In this document: positions 1 to 6,175 of the stretch, piece by piece
Position numbering within the stretch: position 1 is the first letter of the stretch
Layout of the letters: each line of letters begins with the position of its first letter
Assembly: GCA_022825185.1 (NCBI GenBank)
Contig: JAJDYK010000026.1
Coordinates: 1-17,297 of the forward strand
Length of the DNA: 17,297 nucleotides
Direction: 5' to 3'
Origin: Candidatus Latescibacterota bacterium
GTDB lineage: Bacteria > Latescibacterota > UBA2968 > UBA8231
Position numbers and translations under genes: made by a program
The notes under the pieces: model-generated
The model's database searches: none
Told to the model about the DNA's origin: nothing
Seen by the model: only the letters and a program-made list of their open reading frames with translations

Positions 1-250
1 AATTTCTGCTAATTCTATAGGCGGTTGGAAATCCGATCCGAACGCCATAAATGACGGCGTTGGGACGCTTGACCAGCAGGCGTTTCGTAGCTACCAGATC
101 GTCGTCGTCGATTTCGTATTCACCTGTTTCGATGTCGATAACTAAGAACCTGCCTTTATGCTTAAGTTCAACTTTGTCGCGTATCTGTCGGTCGTAAATG
201 CCTTCGCCTCGTGACTCGACTTCGCTGGGAGTATAATTGATATACGGCAC
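1..250 (-). CDS. Small conserved hypothetical protein, C-terminus cut by window edge
   Basis: The reading frame starts at a GTG and stays open for 83 codons to the window edge. A perfect GGAGG ribosome-binding site lies 7 bases upstream, which decides the GTG start. The protein begins MPYINYTPSEVESRGEGIYD. It carries a central block FLVIDIETGEYEID and a later block RPNAVIYGVRIGFPTAYRI, with many acidic residues between. From memory this resembles a family of small (about 80-90 residue) soluble proteins often found just upstream of a clan AA aspartic-protease-like or toxin-like gene. That partner would lie outside the window, so the link is an inference. No catalytic motif, signal peptide or membrane segment is visible. 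Function is not known. Confidence 0.7.
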   Translation of the reverse strand, partial: MPYINYTPSEVESRGEGIYDRQIRDKVELKHKGRFLVIDIETGEYEIDDDDLVATKRLLVKRPNAVIYGVRIGFPTAYRISRN

Positions 251-257
251 GATAATT

Positions 258-262
258 CCTCC
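258..262 (-). promoter_or_regulatory. Ribosome-binding site GGAGG for the small protein at 1-250
   Basis: Perfect anti-16S pentamer with 7 bases to the GTG at 250. It supports a non-ATG start for this gene. Confidence 0.75.
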
Positions 263-268
263 TCACTC

Positions 269-304
269 TTCTATGCCTATTCTATGCACTCTCTATAATG
301 AGAG
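269..304. promoter_or_regulatory. Direct and inverted repeats upstream of the small gene, possible operator
   Basis: The 8-mer ttctatgc occurs twice in direct orientation with an 11-base (one helical turn) period, at 269-276 and 280-287. Immediately beyond lies a 5-bp inverted repeat (ctctc at 289-293, gagag at 300-304) flanking tataat at 294-299. This arrangement sits 19-54 bases upstream of the GTG start at 250. It could be an operator/promoter for autoregulation, but the repeats are short and this is only inferred. Confidence 0.3.
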
Positions 305-371
305 GCACCTTTCCTCTGCTCATGGCGACAACCGTTCAACGCCTCAGGTACAAAATCGTTGCTCGCGCCTC

Positions 372-1277
372 CTACCGCAACGCTTCCTGCAACAACTTGA
401 ACAGACGATCAATTTCAACACGCGTTTCCGCATCGAGCACAAAGCTCAGGGGGCCGCGGTGGACTTGATTGGGAAAGAGGCCGCGCTTGTGCATGAGGTA
501 GCGCTCGACCACGATGAAGCCGTCCAACCCCCCTTGAATCTGCAACGTACACAGCGCACAAATCGGGAAATAGATCTGATACGCGCGCGCTTCGTCACCG
601 GCTGCGAGGGCGCGCCACAGGGCCACCGTGCCGTCGAGCAACTCGACGCCGGGAATGGTTCCGCGAATGCCTCGGCGGAAGGAATCGATCAGCAGCAAGC
701 CACCGCTGCCTTCAAATATACCGGCCCGGCCCTCGGTGTGGTCGCGCAGGGCCGAGATGCAAGGTCCCAAGGGAGTGGCCTCGGGTTTGAAGAGGACGCG
801 GTCGCCGTAGTCGCCAAAGAGCGACGCCTGAAATTCAATGCTCATGGGGTTGCCGACATACGAGCTGGCGTCTTGGATCATGACCGGGATGGAAACCTCG
901 GCGAGCAGAGCGGTAAAATAGGCGCGCAACTCGCTCTCGCCCAAGGCGCGGGAAATCGGCGGAATGGCCATGACGGCCGCGGCACCGCCGTCTTCAGCAG
1001 CTCGGGCGTAAAGCCGGGCCTGAGCCGTGCCCTCGGCCCCAACGCCGATGATGACCGGCCCGCGCCCGCAGGCGAACTCCACGAGCCGGGCCGGAAGCGC
1101 CAGCCGCTCTTCAGCCGTCAGGCGCAACAGGTCGGATACCAAGGCGAGGCAAAACCCGTGCGCCCCCATCTCGAAAAGGTAATCGACTTCGCTTTCCAAC
1201 ACGGCATAATCAATGGCTTGGTCGTCGGTGTACGGCATGTGGACGACCGGCAGGACGTCTTTAATTTCGTAGCTCAT
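372..1277 (-). CDS. DapA-family (DHDPS / N-acetylneuraminate lyase) aldolase-like protein
   Basis: At 301 residues this is the usual length for the DHDPS/NAL class I aldolase superfamily, a cytoplasmic TIM barrel that uses a lysine Schiff base. Family landmarks are the N-terminal strand VLPVVHMPYTDD, the barrel pattern GVGAEGTAQARLYARAAEDGGAAAVM (about 78-103, quoted only to locate it by its GA-rich turns), the FKPEATP strand holding the probable Schiff-base lysine K164, and the IRGTIPG loop near 204-210. Two hallmarks are missing: the GTTGE phosphate/carboxylate loop reads ALVSDLLRLT (45-54), and the catalytic tyrosine of YNxP is replaced in VMIQDASSY (132-140). It is therefore unlikely to be lysine-pathway DapA; a sugar-acid or other 2-oxo-acid lyase/dehydratase is likelier. 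The ATG at 1277 has a modest AGGA 7-8 bases upstream. It lies 110 bases downstream of the IMPase-like gene on the same strand. Confidence 0.85.
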   Translation of the reverse strand: MSYEIKDVLPVVHMPYTDDQAIDYAVLESEVDYLFEMGAHGFCLALVSDLLRLTAEERLALPARLVEFACGRGPVIIGVGAEGTAQARLYARAAEDGGAAAVMAIPPISRALGESELRAYFTALLAEVSIPVMIQDASSYVGNPMSIEFQASLFGDYGDRVLFKPEATPLGPCISALRDHTEGRAGIFEGSGGLLLIDSFRRGIRGTIPGVELLDGTVALWRALAAGDEARAYQIYFPICALCTLQIQGGLDGFIVVERYLMHKRGLFPNQVHRGPLSFVLDAETRVEIDRLFKLLQEALR

Positions 1278-1333
1278 ATAGCAATCCTACATGACTTGAA
1301 CGATTCGATATACAGATCGTCTTGAAAATACTA

Positions 1334-1363
1334 TACTGCGTCTATCTGCGTCCATCTGCGGAT
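1334..1363. repeat. Short 10-bp-period tandem repeat (ctgcg x3)
   Basis: ctgcg recurs at 1336-1340, 1346-1350 and 1356-1360, within near-identical decamers such as atctgcgtcc and atctgcggat. It lies in the 110-base gap between two minus-strand genes. It has no stem-loop and no coding role that I can see. Confidence 0.55.
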
Positions 1364-1387
1364 CAGCTCGTGAATGATTGAGGACGG

Positions 1388-2242
1388 CTATAGTCGTTGG
1401 CTTTGGCGCGCGCGGCGCAAGATGGCAAAAAGTTGCTCGGCGATCTCGTCGTTGGCCGCGGCCAAAAAGTGCCCAAATTTGCGGCGCTGAGTATAGGTCG
1501 GGCGGCGGCGTTGTCCAATGTAGCAGCGCGCCCCGGCTTCTTCGGCAATCAGCGACGGCGGGCCCACGTCATAGACTTCGACTTGGCGCGTCAGGTACGC
1601 ACACAGCGCACCCTCGGCTATCTCCGTGAGAACCAATGCCGCACCAATGGGACTTTCGCGCGGGTCCAGCGCGGGGCGGGCAAGGGCCTGATAAGGACGA
1701 GCCTTGGAGGAAATAAAGACCTTGTTCGTGCGCGGTTCCTTGGGTAGCTGCAAGCGGCGAGGGCGGCCATTGCCAACGCGTACAAAAGCTCCCTCGCCCT
1801 TGATGGCCGTAAAAATTTTGTCCTCTGAGGGCCGTGCGACAATCGCGGCTAGCATCTGGCCATCGCAGGCCAAGCCGATGACGATGTGATAGGGCGCGTC
1901 ACCCTGCTTGAAGTGCAAGGTGCCGTCAATGGGGTCGAGGATGACCGCGTAGGGCGAGGTGTTGCCGGCAAAGCGCTTTTTGAGCGGCGTGCGCTCTTCG
2001 GCGATGCAGCGCACAAACGGGAAGTGTTGCAGCACGGCCGCGAGGAGGATGTCTTGCACTGCCGCGTCGAGGACCGTGAAGGCCGTGGAGGCGTCCTGCG
2101 CCTTGCTGCCGGTCAGGCTCTTGTCCGCGGCCTTGCCAATGTCTGCTACTTGGCCGTAGAAAATTAGCGAGGCGCGGGCGCACTGGCCGACGACCGGAAG
2201 CAGCGCGTCGATAAAGTCGTCGGGGGCGATGTTTTCGGCCAT
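1388..2242 (-). CDS. Inositol-monophosphatase-family sugar/nucleotide phosphatase
   Basis: Mg2+-dependent phosphatase of the IMPase/FBPase superfamily, probably cytoplasmic. The superfamily metal-site motifs are all present (numbering from the ATG at 2242): acidic pair AEE near 81-83, DPIDGT at about 103-108 (metal-binding aspartates of motif 1), and YDVGPPSLIAEEAG near 224-237 (motif 2, normally W-D-x-A-P). The usual tryptophan is Y and the alanine is G, so substrate is uncertain: inositol phosphate, histidinol phosphate, CysQ-type PAP or another sugar phosphate are all possible. The length of 284 residues is normal. A TTG at 2254 is in frame, but it falls in the U-tract of the upstream terminator, so I prefer the ATG at 2242. 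The ribosome-binding site is weak (AGGA only 2 bases away). The DapA-like gene follows on the same strand. Confidence 0.85.
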   Translation of the reverse strand: MAENIAPDDFIDALLPVVGQCARASLIFYGQVADIGKAADKSLTGSKAQDASTAFTVLDAAVQDILLAAVLQHFPFVRCIAEERTPLKKRFAGNTSPYAVILDPIDGTLHFKQGDAPYHIVIGLACDGQMLAAIVARPSEDKIFTAIKGEGAFVRVGNGRPRRLQLPKEPRTNKVFISSKARPYQALARPALDPRESPIGAALVLTEIAEGALCAYLTRQVEVYDVGPPSLIAEEAGARCYIGQRRRPTYTQRRKFGHFLAAANDEIAEQLFAILRRARQSQRL

Positions 2243-2252
2243 AATCCTAATC

Positions 2253-2289
2253 AATAAAAGCGCCCGGCTCCTACGAGGAACCGGGCGCT
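2253..2289 (-). terminator. Intrinsic terminator after the molybdenum-hydroxylase gene
   Basis: A 14-bp stem (arms 2259-2272 and 2276-2289, loop acg) reads agcgcccggttcct outward on the minus strand and is followed by TTTTATT. The one imperfect position (2268/2280) is a G-U wobble in the minus-strand RNA but a C-A mismatch in the plus-strand RNA, which fits termination of minus-strand transcription. It starts 20 bases past the stop codon at 2310 and insulates the IMPase-like gene from the gene upstream. Confidence 0.9.
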
Positions 2290-2309
2290 AATACTCAGAG
2301 CGCTGCTCC

Positions 2310-4619
2310 TCAGCCAGCCGCTACCTCCAGCTCATGCTCCTGCAAGGCGGCGACGACCCGGTCTGGACTCATGGGCAACTCGCCCAAGCGGCAACCCAAG
2401 GCGTCGTACATGGCGTTGGCAATGGCGGCCATCGGCGGCACCAAGGGCACTTCGCCGACGCCGCGGATCCCGTGCGGGCTGGCCGGGTTGGGCACTTCGA
2501 CCAAAATCGTCTCGATCAAGGGAATGTCAAAGGTAGTCGGCATCCGATAGTCGAGGAAGGTCGGGTTGGCCATCTGGCCATCGTCCGTGTAGAAGTAGCC
2601 CTCGGTGAGCGCCCAGCCAATGCCCTGCACGGCCCCACCCTGGATCTGGCCCTCGACGTACGAGGGATGAACGGCCTTACCCACGTCTTGCACTGCGGTG
2701 TAGCGCAAAATCTCGACCTTGCCGGTGTCTGGATCGACCTCCACATCGACGATGTGCACGGCGAAGGCATTGCCTGGGCCGCCGGCGTTGATCGTGCCCT
2801 TGCCGGTGATCGGGCCGCCAGTGCTACCTTGGTTGGCGGCGACCTCCGCAAAGGTGAGCCGCTGAGCGGGATCGGATTTGCAGACAAAACTGCCGTCATC
2901 GAACTCGACGTCGTCCTCGGCGACCTCTAGCTGCCGCGCAGCGCGCCGACACATCTCGGCTTTGACGTCTTCAGCCGCGTTGTAGCAGGCATGCCCCGTG
3001 GCATAGCACACGCGGCTGCCGCCGGTGCCGCCGGTGAAACCAATCGAGCTGGTGTCCGGGATGGAGGGATTGATGTCCTCAGCCCGCAGCCCCAAGGTCT
3101 CGGCGACGATCATGGCCATGGCGGCGCGGCTGCCGCCAATGTCAACCGAGCCTTCGGTGAGGTTGATCGTGCCATTGTCGTTGACGGCAATGGCAGCCGA
3201 AGACATGCCGCCGCCGTTGAACCAAAAACCACCAGCCACGCCGCGCCCCCGATAAGGACCTTCGAGCTTGCTGTGGTAGTGCTCCGAATCCTTGGCAGCT
3301 TGCACGGTTTCCTCGCAGCCGATCTTCCTGTACACCGTGCCGTCGGCGCGGCGCGTCCCCTCTTTAGCGGAGTTCTGTAACCGCATCTCCAGCGGGTCCA
3401 TGCCAATCTTTTCGGCCAGCTCGTCGATGACGCTCTCCGAGGCAAAGGCCGCGTTGGGTGCCCCAGGCGCGCGGTAGGCCGAGGACTTGGGCTTGTTTAC
3501 TACCACGTCGTACGCGTCAATGGTAACATTGGCGATGTAATACGGCGCGAGAACGCACTGCGCTCCCGCCCCCACGGCCGAGCCGGGATAAGCCCCAGCC
3601 TCGTACGCCATGTAGCAGTGAGCCGCCGTAATGGTACCGTCGTTTTTGGCCCCCATCTTGACCGTTATATAGGACCCGGGAGCAGGGCCAGTCCCCTGAA
3701 AGACCTCAGTGCGGCTCATGATCATTTTGACCGGCTGCCCAGTTTTGTGCGACATAATGGCTGCGGCTGGCTCCATATAGGTGGGGAACTTGCCGCCGAA
3801 GCCGCCGCCGATCTCGCAGGGGATAACCTTGACCTTGGAGACCGGCACGTTGAGCACTTCCGACACCTGCGAGCGGATCTCAAACGGCCCTTGCGTGCTC
3901 ACCCACACGGTGACGCTGCCGTCGTTTTTCCACCACACGGTCGTGTTGTGCGGCTCAATGTAGCCCTGGTGAATGGTGGCCGTGTGGAATTCGCGCTCGA
4001 CGATCACGTCGGCCTCGGCAAAGCCCGCTTCGAGGTCGCCCATGGCGTGCTGATTGTGGGTGGCGATGTTGCTCTTCTTGCCCGTGTCCTCGCCGAGGGC
4101 GCGCGTGGTGCGGTTTTCGTCGAGCAGTGGGGCGTCGTCGCGCATGGCCTCGCGGATATCCACGACCGGCTCCAAGACCTTGTATTCGACCTCGATTAGG
4201 TCGAGGGCCTCTTCGGCGATGTGGGGGCTGACCGCGCACACGGCCGCGACCGCGTGGCCCGTATAGAGCACCTTGTCTGAGGCCAGCGAGTTTTTGGCAA
4301 TCTCGCGGACGTTGACGGTGGTTTCGCCAATGTTAGAGAGCTTATCCACGGTCTCGACCAAGTCGTCGGATGTGGCCACGGCGCGCACTCCGTCGAGCGC
4401 GAGGGCCTTGGAGGTGTCGATCGAGATAATCTCGGCGTGGGGATGCGGACTGCGGAGGACCTTGCCGTAGAGCAGGCCCGGCAGGCGCACGTCGGCCCCG
4501 TACACCGCAGCGCCGGTGACCTTATCGACGCCGTCGTGGCGGATGGGGCGGGTGCCGATGACTTTGTACTTGCCGTCGGACGTGTAATCGGGATAATCTT
4601 TGCTGGAAAAGGCAGCCAT
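2310..4619 (-). CDS. Xanthine-dehydrogenase-family molybdopterin-binding large subunit
   Basis: Large catalytic subunit of a molybdenum hydroxylase (xanthine dehydrogenase / CO dehydrogenase / 4-hydroxybenzoyl-CoA reductase family), which inserts a water-derived oxygen into C-H bonds of aromatic or aldehyde substrates. It is 769 residues with both family domains. The N-terminal a/b-hammerhead domain has GAAVYGADVRLPGLLYGKVL at about 36-55. Mo-cofactor motifs follow: IGGGFGGK (270-277), AYRAPGA (381-387), QGIGWAL (665-671) and GVGEVP (720-725), with E723 as the probable catalytic glutamate. There is no twin-arginine or Sec signal, so it is probably cytoplasmic. The start is the ATG at 4619, because AAGGAG lies 6 bases upstream; an in-frame ATG at 4634 lies upstream of that site. 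The [2Fe-2S] and FAD subunits normally co-encoded are absent here, so partners must be elsewhere or upstream order has changed. Substrate cannot be assigned. Confidence 0.92.
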   Translation of the reverse strand: MAAFSSKDYPDYTSDGKYKVIGTRPIRHDGVDKVTGAAVYGADVRLPGLLYGKVLRSPHPHAEIISIDTSKALALDGVRAVATSDDLVETVDKLSNIGETTVNVREIAKNSLASDKVLYTGHAVAAVCAVSPHIAEEALDLIEVEYKVLEPVVDIREAMRDDAPLLDENRTTRALGEDTGKKSNIATHNQHAMGDLEAGFAEADVIVEREFHTATIHQGYIEPHNTTVWWKNDGSVTVWVSTQGPFEIRSQVSEVLNVPVSKVKVIPCEIGGGFGGKFPTYMEPAAAIMSHKTGQPVKMIMSRTEVFQGTGPAPGSYITVKMGAKNDGTITAAHCYMAYEAGAYPGSAVGAGAQCVLAPYYIANVTIDAYDVVVNKPKSSAYRAPGAPNAAFASESVIDELAEKIGMDPLEMRLQNSAKEGTRRADGTVYRKIGCEETVQAAKDSEHYHSKLEGPYRGRGVAGGFWFNGGGMSSAAIAVNDNGTINLTEGSVDIGGSRAAMAMIVAETLGLRAEDINPSIPDTSSIGFTGGTGGSRVCYATGHACYNAAEDVKAEMCRRAARQLEVAEDDVEFDDGSFVCKSDPAQRLTFAEVAANQGSTGGPITGKGTINAGGPGNAFAVHIVDVEVDPDTGKVEILRYTAVQDVGKAVHPSYVEGQIQGGAVQGIGWALTEGYFYTDDGQMANPTFLDYRMPTTFDIPLIETILVEVPNPASPHGIRGVGEVPLVPPMAAIANAMYDALGCRLGELPMSPDRVVAALQEHELEVAAG

Positions 4620-4683
4620 GAGGCACTCCTTCATTTATTAATGGATTAAGTGTTTTCAGAATTTCTAATCCGTTTTAATCTGA
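4620..4683. promoter_or_regulatory. AT-rich divergent promoter region between Mo-hydroxylase and PPTase genes
   Basis: This 64-bp gap separates two divergent genes. It is clearly AT-richer than its neighbours and must hold at least one promoter unless both are read through. It contains AAGGAG for the minus-strand gene (4626-4631) and a 6-bp inverted repeat ggatta/taatcc (4643-4648, 4666-4671; 17-base spacer) that could bind a regulator. No convincing -35/-10 pair could be chosen by eye. Confidence 0.4.
4626..4631 (-). promoter_or_regulatory. Ribosome-binding site AAGGAG deciding the Mo-hydroxylase start
   Basis: Six bases from the ATG at 4619. It would be inside the coding sequence if the upstream ATG at 4634 were used, so it favours 4619. 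Confidence 0.75.
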
Positions 4684-5430
4684 ATGCGATACACTGCGCC
4701 GTCAAGTGAACCTTTAATGACAATCGCTTGGGAAACCCCGTCGAGCTGGCCTCGGCTCAGCGACGATGAAATCCACGTCTGGTGCGTCGAGTTGGACGCG
4801 GCCGGTGAGGAGGCTGCACCCGCGGCTTGTCTCAGCGCGGAAGAGCACGAGCGAGCGAGCGGCTTGCTCTCCGGCACCCATCAGCGGCGCTTTGTGGTGG
4901 CGCGAGGAATGCTGCGCCAGCTTCTGGGGCGCTACCTCGACCAAGATCCCGGCGCGGTGGCTTTTTCGCGCGGCGCACACGGCAAGCCCTTTCTGCCAGA
5001 GGGCGGGCTGCATTTCAACGTATCCCACACCCACGAACTGGCTCTATACGCGATAGCGCGCGACCGCGAGGTCGGCGTCGATGTGGAGTGGATGCGGCCC
5101 CAAGTCGCGCACGAGCAAATCGCCGCGCGCTTCTTTTCGCTGGAGGAACAGGAGGCACTGGCGCAGGTGCCAACCGAGGAACGACGGACGGCTTTTTACA
5201 ACATCTGGACGCGCAAGGAAGCCTATGTCAAGGCGCGGGGCGACGGCATCGCCGCTGGCCTCGGCACTTTTGCGGTGTCGCTGGGAGCAGAGGCGGCGCT
5301 GTTGCGCTCGGACGAGGGGAGGGACGAGGTAGAGCGATGGAAGTTGATCGCTTTGGAACCGGCGGACGGATACGTCGCGGCCTTGTGCGGGGCTGGCGTG
5401 GACTGGCAGGTGCGGCGCTGGCGGCCTTAG
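4684..5430 (+). CDS. 4'-phosphopantetheinyl transferase, Sfp type
   Basis: Transfers the phosphopantetheine arm of CoA to a serine of acyl- or peptidyl-carrier proteins, activating fatty-acid, polyketide or nonribosomal-peptide synthases in the cytoplasm. At 248 residues it has the two-lobed pseudo-dimeric Sfp/Gsp length rather than the 120-residue AcpS length. Visible signature motifs are HGKPFL (99-104), FNVSHT (111-116), GVDVE (131-135) with Mg2+ ligands D133 and E135, and WTRKEAYVKA (175-184) with E179 as third ligand. No carrier protein or synthase gene lies nearby, so the target is unknown. The ATG at 4684 has no clear Shine-Dalgarno; an in-frame ATG at 4717 is an equally possible start and would keep all motifs. 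The stop is 5 bases before a palindrome shared with the convergent gene. Confidence 0.93.
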   Translation: MRYTAPSSEPLMTIAWETPSSWPRLSDDEIHVWCVELDAAGEEAAPAACLSAEEHERASGLLSGTHQRRFVVARGMLRQLLGRYLDQDPGAVAFSRGAHGKPFLPEGGLHFNVSHTHELALYAIARDREVGVDVEWMRPQVAHEQIAARFFSLEEQEALAQVPTEERRTAFYNIWTRKEAYVKARGDGIAAGLGTFAVSLGAEAALLRSDEGRDEVERWKLIALEPADGYVAALCGAGVDWQVRRWRP

Positions 5431-5435
5431 AAAGC

Positions 5436-5472
5436 GGCTCGCCTTCGTGCGCGTGGGCAGCGAAGGCGAGCC
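5436..5472. terminator. Palindromic element, copy 1; probable convergent terminator
   Basis: Perfect 12-bp arms ggctcgccttcg (5436-5447) and cgaaggcgagcc (5461-5472) enclose a 13-base loop. The loop can pair further (tgc/gca). It lies between the stop of the PPTase gene (plus) and the stop of the first secreted paralogue (minus). The U-tract is poor on both strands (minus: gctttct), so termination is plausible but not certain. A near-identical copy occurs at 7928-7964 at the same place relative to the second paralogue. Confidence 0.65.
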
Positions 5473-5491
5473 ACTAGAAAAAGCCGGTACT

Positions 5492-6175
5492 TCAAGGGCC
5501 GAGGACAATTACGGCTGCATCTTCCATTCCGGTGATGAGGGTTTCGACGTTGGAGCCATCCAAGTTCGCACGATAGATACTGCCCTCCGTGGCTGTCCAG
5601 TATATCTGTCCTCCAGCCACATCTAAAGCCAAGAAGCCTGGAATGGAATGTTCGGCGATGAGCGCTTCGACGTTGGAGCCGTCCAAGTTCGCACGACAGA
5701 TGATACCCTCCTCCGCGAAACCCTCCGGGTCTATGGCTGTCCAGGCTGTCCAGTATATCTGTCCTCCAGCCGCATCTAAGGCCAAGGAGAATGGAATGGA
5801 ATGTTCGGGTTCGGCGATGAGCGCTTCGACGTTGGAGCCGTCCAAGTTCGCACGATAGATGCCACCCTCCTCTGCCTCTGGGTCTATCCCTGTCCAGTAT
5901 ATCTGTCCTCCAGCCACATCCAAGGCCAAGGAGAATGGAAAAAACTCTCCGGTGAGGAGGGGTTCGACGTTGGAGCCGTCCAAGTTCGCACGATAGATGC
6001 CACCCTCCGAGGCTGTGAGTGTGACTGTCAAGGCTGTCCAGTATATCTGTCCTCCAGCCACGTCCAAGGCCAGACCGAATAACGCCTCATTCGATCTGGT
6101 GAGGAGGGGTTCGGCGTTGGAGCCGTCCAAGTTCGCACGATAGATGATGCCCGCATCCAGGGCTGTCCAGTACAT
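5492..6175 (-). repeat. Five in-frame YWTD repeat units in secreted protein 1
   Basis: The repeat core IYRANLDGSNVE recurs with minor changes, and each unit opens with (M/I)YWT. Unit lengths differ because of acidic loop insertions (for example DPEAEEGG and AIDPEGFAEEG). On the plus strand the shared core reads gttggagccgtccaagttcg with few substitutions. The array is coding, not intergenic. Confidence 0.9.

Noticed and set aside
237..1325. 362-codon plus-strand open frame
   Set aside because: It lies antisense to the DapA-like gene, has low-complexity GC-driven composition and no family motif. It is a shadow of the minus-strand gene.
2334..4199. Several plus-strand frames of 130-200 codons
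   Set aside because: All are antisense to the molybdenum-hydroxylase gene, which has full-length conserved motifs; no domains are visible in these frames.
4827..5477. 216-codon plus-strand frame
   Set aside because: It is an out-of-frame overlap of the PPTase gene, arginine/alanine rich with no motif.
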